From NCBI GenBank assembly GCA_020064725.1, contig JAGTWJ010000006.1, positions 2,604,001 to 2,668,000 of the forward strand: a DNA stretch of 64,000 bases, in the 5' to 3' direction. Below, one piece after another: positions 56,461 to 64,000 of the stretch. The stretch is from Drechslerella dactyloides (Eukaryota; Ascomycota; Orbiliomycetes; Orbiliales; Orbiliaceae). Position numbers and translations under genes: made by a program. The first letter of the stretch is position 1, and every line of letters begins with the position of its first letter. A model generated the notes under the pieces. That model was not told where the DNA came from. It worked only from the letters and a program-made list of their open reading frames with translations, and did not search any database.

Positions 56461-59400
56461 CGATCCACTTGTCGCTTGTGGCAGTGGAGAATGATCACGA
56501 AAAAAAGATTGAAGGCAGGCACCATGCCGCTCGTACATATAACGTACATATGTACAGCGCTAGCTATTTCTAGCGACAGAAGTACCGATCGATGGGATGG
56601 ATAACAACGTTATATCGAAACCTAGCCGGAACCAGGTGGGCAGGGTAGGACATGAACTAACTAACTGCGTCGTGATGGCCGGAGGAGGCCAGAAAGGGAA
56701 GGGAAGGGAAGGGAAGGCAGGAGGGATTTGAACTTTTTTCTTTTTGTAAAATACTAGGGTACCCATTCGCACGCGTGCATGTTCTCTTTTCATTGTTTTA
56801 TTCTTTCACTTCCTTCTTGCATTCGGCTTCGTTCCTTCCTTGTCACGAATTAATTCATCGGTCTCGGCTTCTTCCCCTCTTTTCTGTTTGCGCGAAAAGC
56901 ATAATTTTTGGGTTTGATGGGATGGCTGGAACATTTTGGATATTATTGAGTTAGTTAGCACGTACGCACGGCGGCAGGCATTGGGATTACAAGGGTTATA
57001 TTAATATTACGATTGTGGATAAGTTACTAGCTACTGTATTGCTTCTGCTTCTGCTTCAACTTCCTTCTGTCTCTTTCGATTGATTCTTTACAGCTTGCCT
57101 CCTCAACCGGGCAGTATTAATAGCGGATACCAATAATTACTTGCCTGGTATCATGCAGACATATGCACCCCTCGCTCGCTGTCCATTAAAGAAACGAGAT
57201 GCTCGTCGCAATGCATGTGGTGTGTGTGTGAATGTGTCGGGCTATAACAGTATTATAATATATACCGGCCGAAATCGATGGGAAAATGCATGCATGGGCG
57301 ACACGACGGGGAGCCCCGAGCGAGCATCATTATATTATTGAATATGACTAAAAGTATACCGTCAACAGTTCTTCCGGCAAACCGTTTACCCATCGATACC
57401 ACCACCTATCCTCGGAATTAATTTACGCTCAGGAACCCTGGCCCTGTCTACCGCAGGTTTATACTACACAAGCTCAGATCTAAGTCCTTAGCACATTAGT
57501 CGACGACGCTAGCGGCAAGTTGCAACGTTGGTGTAATGCATCATGTAGGGGTGTCTGTTTGAATTAACTTGTACCTTAGAAGTGGGCAGGGTCCGGAAGG
57601 TCGACGTACGCTAGCGATGCCGTCCGGCCCCATATCCATGTCTATATCGATACCTTCTACCAGCTGAAAGAATGGCGCGGCATCCAATGAGGGCGGTATT
57701 CGCCGCCCACACGGACACTAGTCTATGTCTACAATTAACGTAGGTGTACATGTACATATATTTGCAGAGCATGGGGCATATATATATATGCATAATTTGT
57801 ACCTGACTATTTTATGAATTGCAATTATAGAGTAGTCCTGCCCTTGCCTTCCCGCAGGGCCGGCCTGTACGCAAAATTATCAATATTTTCCCCGGGCTAT
57901 GGACGATATTGAGACGTTGAAGGGGTGTTAATCTATCGTCCCGGCCGTGTGCGACAGGGGAATGCAGGGCAAGGTCGTATCGATAGCAAGATGAAGGCAG
58001 GAGAACACCGATCCATAGTGTTTATAGACATAATTCGTCAGGACTTGCATATACATCCAGGCAAAACTCTTCAAGCGGCGATATCTCAAGAACTGTTGTG
58101 TGTAGCGTAGACGTCTATTTACGGACTGATTAACAGTTCCCGGTCCCGCAAACGAAGGCTAAACTAAACTGGGTCCCACAGACGGTGTTCCATAGGTAAG
58201 TATGCACGCCAAACTCCACTGGCAGTACGCATATGCACATTCATTTCTCGCTACCCTTATCGATTTCGCCTCAGCTGGCATGCGGGACCAGCAGAAAACG
58301 AGCGCCTCTTACGTAGGGACATTGAACGCCTAACGAACCTGCATGTATTCTCTCTGACCGTTCTTGAATGAAGGGGAACAAGTAGCAGATGGCAACGTTA
58401 TAACATGCTGTATATAATAACGGACCCCGCGCAGCGGGCGCAGGACGCCCCACTTGCTGGATACGTGGGCGTGTCCGTTATCACTTGACATTGCGAGTGA
58501 ACTGGAGACTAAACGAATTGAGATTGGACGGATTAATTATATTCACGATTGGCAAAACTAACTTCTATTGATTTATATATGTATGCATGTTTGCATGCAC
58601 GGACGGCCCTGCAGCAAAGTGCGCAGGGTGATAAACAATATCAATGTTCGTTCAAAGGGTTCTAAAATCAGGGGGCAAACGGTGCCGTCTGTAAAGTTTG
58701 ACTCGTGCCGCACGACAAGCTTGCTCAGAAATGGTACTAGATGCCGTCGGTCTGAGGCTAGCTGTGCACGGATAGCGGCGAGCGAACGTGATGTGCGCCC
58801 AACTAAACAGACAAGCACTGTACTACTGTGAATACATACTAGCTAAGGTGTCACGAGCATCATTTGTGCGCGCGGAGCTCGAAAACATTGGCAAATCGCG
58901 GACACCCGGTTAGCAAAGCGACCGCCAGGGATTGGCATGTCATGTAACCGTTCATGGACATCAATAGCCTTGAACACCGGGGACGTTGATTGCACCTCCA
59001 TGATACACCGGCATGCAGCCGCTAGCGTGCATTCGCAGCTGGCACCGACACCTGTGTGGCTTGCTTGAGATTGCAACCTGGATTTACGTACGTGCGTACG
59101 TACGTATGTAGAGGCCTGCTGCATACGTGGAAAGCTCCATACATGTGCATATGATTCTGTATGCACACATGCCTATCTTGCACATGTCCAATAGCTCGAG
59201 ATTCCATGAGGTTCGAATTGCAGGAAAACGCTCCGCAGGCCGCGGGCAGATCGATCGCTACCTGAGACGAGTCAGGTACAGACAACATACGCACGTACGG
59301 ACGCACGTCTGCCAACTGGACGTCTATGTCTAGACTGCGCGCACAAGTCCGGCACTTGGGAAAAGATTGTCGCGAGACCCTGCAGGCACCGGGCAAATCA

Positions 59401-60205
59401 GCGGCCACCGATCGCCGGGGACCTGGATAAGCGTGCGTTGTCGCGCGGAAGGGAGGCAGGCATCGGCCAAAAATGCAACAAGTTGGTATCGCCATCAGCT
59501 GCGGGTGCGCATCGACGGCAGGGGTGGCCCCTGCTGGATCTCTGGAGACGGAACTTCAATCGACGGCTGAGCGGGGTACGCAGACACATCAGTCTGTCTG
59601 TGTGTGGGTGATGAAGCTCGTTAAGCTGCGCCTGCATGGGAGGGACCTGCAATTTAATTTAGTCAGATTCGCTGGCACGGCTGTCTGTCGCGCATTTGCC
59701 TGGTCCTTTCATCCCATGTTGATGTTGCAAAAGTTCGGATTTGCCAGCAATCTGCACCCAATTAACTTAATGTTTCTATTCCTAGTTATATTATATCGCA
59801 CCCCAGTGTATATTAAACAATGATTTGGGTGGAGTGGAGTATAGACATTCGACCCTTCGCTTGGCAGCACCTGTGAGCTGTGACTGAAAGGAATTAATGC
59901 AGTGCTATTGGCTGGTTGTTCACGGGATACTAGTTTGTGAACTTTGTGTCTACACATCATGTCGCGATTGATCGCTAGAGCGGGGTCACAGAGAAAAGAA
60001 AGAGAAACAAAAGACAATGAATTGTCGCGAATGGGACGTCGTGAATGTGTCAAGGTGGGCGGCAAGGTTTCCATATGCATACTTAGCACTAAATTGCCTC
60101 CACAGCGTCCGTTTAACCGTTTCACGCCTGCACCGCTAGTCGCGATATATACTAGTCGGTGCGCGACTATTCCCTTTAAGAAAGAGCGAGATATCGCAGG
60201 TGGAG
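56461..60205. other. Gene-poor intergenic region
   Basis: No supported gene. It holds a GGGAA microsatellite at 56692-56717 and an alternating ACGT-type run at 59086-59110 (TACGTACGTGCGTACGTACG and following). Short open frames on both strands have no domain. Confidence 0.5.
56692..56717. repeat. GGGAA microsatellite
   Basis: Four to five GGGAA units on the plus strand, the same unit and strand as at 53274-53303. Confidence 0.8.
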
Positions 60206-60526
60206 ATGACGGGAGCTGAGGGCCCTGAAAAACACGGAGACTACGGACACGCGGATAGGCCGGTGGTCATAATGATGCTTACCACGCCATGGCGCACCGG
60301 TAAACTGTGTTTATCGATACCGCGTGATATTGTTGTGATGGATCTTCATGAGGCGGGCGAGCCTGTGACGCTAAGGGACGGCTCCATAGCTAATGAAGTC
60401 GTTAGTTGGCGTACAACTAAGTATATTTGGCAGCCTGGACGGCCGACAGACCAGGTTCAGCGCTATAAGTTAGGACCAGGCTCCCTTTGGCGCAAGATTA
60501 GAGAAATTCTATCGATGCTGGAATAA
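60206..60526 (+). CDS. Possible small protein (106 aa), doubtful
   Basis: Unrecognised. Open from ATG 60206 to 60526. The C-terminal text IVVMDLHEAGEPVTLRDGS, then QRYKLGPGSLWRKIREIL has a mixed, protein-like composition unlike the repetitive chance frames nearby. No intron or domain is seen and it stands alone in a gene-poor stretch. Confidence 0.25.
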   Translation: MTGAEGPEKHGDYGHADRPVVIMMLTTPWRTGKLCLSIPRDIVVMDLHEAGEPVTLRDGSIANEVVSWRTTKYIWQPGRPTDQVQRYKLGPGSLWRKIREILSMLE

Positions 60527-61354
60527 TGATTGTTTATGAATGGACGTTGGGATTTTGCATTCCCTGCATAGACGTTTGATTTTCTCGATCTTGCATTTGC
60601 AGCTCGTCAAGGACGGACGTTGCATGACAGGAGAAGTTCGAATGCAGCCCCGCACCTGCCAGCCCGGTAACAGACACCGCCCTGACGCCACCGGCTCCTC
60701 CTTCCATCGCCCGGCGTCGACAGCAACGCTGAGAAAAAGGAATGGGAGTACAAAGGGGTCTTTTTTTGTTTTTTTGGTCGGCATGTGTGCTGGCTATGTA
60801 CTGTACATACATACATGTACAGTACATGTACCATGGCCGTGCGGATAGACGCTGGGTCAACTTACCGTGACGTGTAACGGCCGTGCAGCAGCCAGAAGCC
60901 ACCGTGGGATGTATTCTTTTGGGAAGTTGGCACAACGCAACGCTTGTAAGTTAGCTGGGCGGGTTCCTCTCCAGTATCATGACACCGACAAATTTACGGA
61001 TACCATGATGCTATCTCATGCAAAGGTCGAGTTTCGGTGACAGCCATAGTATGACAGCCTGGCTCTCCCGCAGACAAAGGGTTTGGTTAGAAATTGAGCC
61101 GAATTATATTATTATTCAATTAAGAGAAAGCGTTTGCAGGGTAGCTATCATGACGAGCGGCTCACCGCCGCATCATGTCTAGTGTACAATGCGGGTTCAA
61201 AGATAGAATTAGAAGGAAAATAATCAAAGATCCAGAACTTCATAACTCGTTCGTCTAAATGCGTAGAACAAACTGAACAGCGAGAGAACTTTTCACGCAT
61301 GCATGCAGTTACTGAAACGGTCATTCTATCCAAAATGTAGACAATAGACAAACT
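60527..61354. other. Intergenic region with a perfect 12-bp inverted repeat
   Basis: TGTACTGTACAT (60797-60808) and its reverse complement (60815-60826) are separated by six bases, able to form a hairpin or serve as a palindromic site. Otherwise it holds the 3' region of the transporter gene; no other gene is supported. Confidence 0.5.
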
Positions 61355-63712
61355 TCAGACGGCAGCAATTGCAGGCTCGAGGTGGACACCCTTTTCTGCA
61401 GCTTCAGCCTCCTTCTTCTGCTTTTCCTTCTTGATATTCTTGAACTCCAGCCCGCATGCGCAGAAGAAGGCACAGATCGCCAGTGCTAGACACAGCCGGA
61501 ACGTGTCCTTCAAGCCGACCATGTAAGATTGCCGCACGTCGCCCAGGCGGTCTGACATGTCGAAGCGCTGGAGCACACTGGAGATTTCGGTCGCGCCCGA
61601 GGTGAGGAAGGCGGCCGGCGGGATTTCGGGAATGTATTTCTGCAGACCGCTCTTGAGGCCGTTGGTGAAAATATTCTGGCCGACAGAGACAAACAGGGCA
61701 CCTCCCAACGATTGCTAATAAACAAAAAAAGTCATTTAGCAGGTACATAGATATATATAACCGAAAGGCAGCACAGGAAAACTTACGAAGAAGGTGATGA
61801 TGGCAGTTCCGACCGGGATGTCGTCCATGCTGAGGACGGTCTGCACGGCGAGAATGGGAACCTGGAAGCCGACGCCGACACCAGAGCCCGCGAGCACCTG
61901 ATATCCGATCCAGTGCGCGGAGTTACTATCCACCTCAAATGTCGTGATTAAGCCGGCGCCGATGGAATACAATGCCATGCCGCCGATCAGGAAGGGGGTG
62001 TAGTAGCCGATGGCGGTGATGAGTCCACCAGAGAGCATGCTGGTCAACACGCAACTCAAGAGGATGGGAAGCACCTGGATGCCAGACTTCGTTGCGCTGG
62101 ACCCCTTGACAGATTGGAAGTAGATCGGTAGATAGTAGACGTCGACGAAGAAAGCGGCGCCGAAGCAGCACGCGAACGAAAGACTGGCAAGCACGGATCG
62201 CTGCTTTATGATACGAGGGGGCAGCGTTGCAGCATCACCCAGCCTCCATTGCGAGATGATAAAGATGATGATTAGACCGCCAAAGCAGACCAGGAGACCG
62301 ATGATTTTGGCATTGCCCCACGCGTAAGTTGTGCCGCCCCACTGCAAGGCTAGCAGGAGGGAGACGACGGCGGGAATGAGGATGGCGGCGCCGATGAGAT
62401 CGAGCTGGCGGATGCGCTGCATGACGGTGAGACCTTCTGGGTTGGCTTCGCGGGGGATTTTGAGGACGAAGGCGACGACGACGCAGGAGATGGCACCAAA
62501 GGGTAAGTTGATATAGAAGCACCAGCGCCAGGAGACGTGGTCGGTGAAGGCGCCTGCAATAATAAGTCAGTCAATCAGCGAGGCTCTATAACCACTCTAC
62601 TGAAGAACAGGGGACAGACATACCTCCAAGCAGTGGACCGACGATGCTGGCAATGCCCCACATGGAAGCGATCGAGGCAAATGCCAGCGGCCTTTTCTGG
62701 AGCGGTAGAATGTATGCCAGGATGACGATGGCGCCGGAGAAAATGCCACCGACACCGAGACCTGTTCAAAGGCATATTATTTAGCATGAGCATATACACG
62801 GAATGCGTAGTAGCATCAAGACATACCGGCGATGGCCCGGCCGATGATGAGGGCGGTGCTGTTGGGCGCGACACCGCATACGACGGAACCGAGTTCGAAT
62901 AAGGCGATGGCGACTAGGAAGGTGCCCTTTATGCTGAAGATCTTATATATCCGGCCAAATCTAAAAGATCATTGATTAGCACTGATTTCGTTATGCCACA
63001 CAGTAGTTTGACGAGCATTAAGGACATACTACATCCATAACTAAAGCCTACTGTGCAGATCTATAGAGATATTGAGGAGAGGTACTCACGTAGGCTGTAG
63101 GGCGGTGGAGGTCAGAAAGTAGGCACTTGCATACCAACCAATGTCATCGATAGACTTAAATCTGTCTGTGATCTTGGGAATGGCGGTCCTATAGGCAGAC
63201 AATGCAAGGGCCCAAGGATTAGCCGATGGTTGTTCTCGTAAAACGTGCATTCGTCCATTCCTCGCTCGCGTATCTAATCTCGTCTGTTTGTTCACGCGTC
63301 GCGAGCACCTGCCTCATGTGCACACTCTGCAGCACGATCCTGAGGATGGCAGGGATGCACACGAAAGAATATGCATGCTAAGAAGTATACACCGGGTATC
63401 GTATAAAGCGCCCGTGTGTATATAATGGAAGGAGGGGTGTAGAACATACGAAATGATCGTTTGATCCAGGGCGACCAAGAAGACAGCAAGCATCAGACCG
63501 ATGAGGATAGCTATGACCACGACGCCAGCCGGGTACACAATCTCTTCCTCGGGCGGGTTTCCGCCGCGGGACATCTTCTTCTCCAGCCCGAGGTGCTTGT
63601 CGGCATCGACCTCGGCTCCAGTGGCGGTATCCTGGTCGCCTTCGAGTGGCTTGTTGTCGGGCGTATTTACGCTGGCCGCGACGGTGTCGTCGTCGGTGGA
63701 ATGGGCGGCCAT
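61355..63712 (-). CDS. DHA2-type MFS drug/toxin efflux transporter (586 aa, six exons)
   Basis: Exons 63450-63712, 63090-63188, 62827-62960, 62624-62761, 61787-62553 and 61355-61714, all joins in frame. A hydrophilic N-terminus of about 65 residues leads into many membrane helices, consistent with the 14-helix DHA2 family. Landmarks: LVALDQTIIS in the first helix (motif D-like); GWYASAYFLTSTALQPT; IIGRAIAGLGVGGIFSGAI; TDHVSWRWCFYINLPFGAIS; and motif C, LAGSGVGVGFQVP. Fungal members export secondary metabolites or antifungals through the plasma membrane using the proton gradient. No biosynthetic gene lies beside it in the window. No breaks are seen. The ATG at 63712 is the first methionine in frame after MDK-like upstream text with no ATG. 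Confidence 0.88.
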
Positions 63713-64000
63713 CTTGTCCAATTCGAGCCGTCACCCGCGCCGATATGAAGCTTAGAGAATGAAGTAAAGAAGGAGTGAGACGAAAGAGAAAATATATAAA
63801 AGCAGCTGCACGCGTACGCCAGAGTGTCGTCACAGCTACAGATACAGAAGGAGCGACAGGCGAGATCGATCGAACGGAATTGTCAAAATCCTGCAGCGGT
63901 CGGTAGAAGACAGCACTCCTGGATTCGTGGGACCTGACAGCTGGAAGTAAACCGTGCGCTCGAACGTCGTCTTTCGTCTTTAAAAGCAGTCGTGGTCGTT
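63713..64000 (-). promoter_or_regulatory. Promoter/5' leader of the MFS transporter gene
   Basis: The 288 bp upstream of the start codon reach the window edge. A TATATAAAAG-like sequence on the plus strand at 63792-63801 lies 80-90 bp upstream; on the gene's own strand it reads CTTTTATATA. No other gene is seen. Confidence 0.35.

Overview
The window looks like nuclear DNA of a filamentous ascomycete (Pezizomycotina). The genes have short introns (about 55-160 bp, one of 318 bp) with GT...AG ends. They include a fungal Zn2Cys6 regulator, a DHA2 drug-type transporter and a DUF3435 tyrosine recombinase, the class that serves as captain of Starship elements. Two blocks (1-13.7 kb and 16.1-22.3 kb) are extremely AT-rich and full of mobile-element relics whose codons show C-to-T/G-to-A decay (Trp to stop, Cys and His to Tyr), the signature of repeat-induced point mutation (RIP). 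I name no species.

Left block, 1-13.7 kb: a nest of transposons that can be unpicked from target-site duplications. A palindromic element with TA-flanked ends (1748-13698) was split by a Ty3/gypsy chromovirus (2791-13597, LTRs of about 690 bp, 5-bp duplication AATAG). That retroelement was then hit by a second palindromic element (2893-3991, in its 5' LTR), two 1,892-bp pogo/Fot1-like transposons (5070-6961 and 8429-10320) and a truncated one (7207 to about 7745). The ends of all the TA-flanked elements carry a 17-bp motif repeated twice in tandem.

13.9-16.1 kb: a small membrane-protein gene (minus) and an O-fucosyltransferase-like type II membrane protein (plus). 16.1-22.5 kb: a Ty1/copia relic with a third 1,892-bp pogo-like copy inside it. 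Its right end is an inverted copy of its own 5' LTR and leader. The inverted LTR cuts off an Est1-type-domain gene (22492-23163, minus).

24.3-28.5 kb: a coiled-coil gene and then a five-exon DUF3435 captain-type recombinase (716 aa, minus) with an unbroken reading frame after splicing. If it marks a Starship, the 5' edge lies just right of 28.5 kb and the cargo runs leftward through the transposon-rich part of the window; neither edge was located. 29.65-32.0 kb holds about four decayed tandem copies of an unrecognised membrane-protein exon.

33-64 kb is ordinary chromosome with well-formed genes: an Acinus homologue (33.1-35.0), a calmodulin-like protein divergent from ETF-beta (36.1-38.4), a TauD/TfdA-like dioxygenase (47.3-49.1), a GNAT acetyltransferase (51.0-52.1), a Zn2Cys6 regulator (54.0-56.5) and a DHA2-type MFS transporter (61.4-63.7). 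Gaps at 38.4-47.3 and 56.5-61.4 kb are gene-poor but not AT-rich. All intron coordinates come from my own reading of splice signals and frame, with every join checked for frame continuity.
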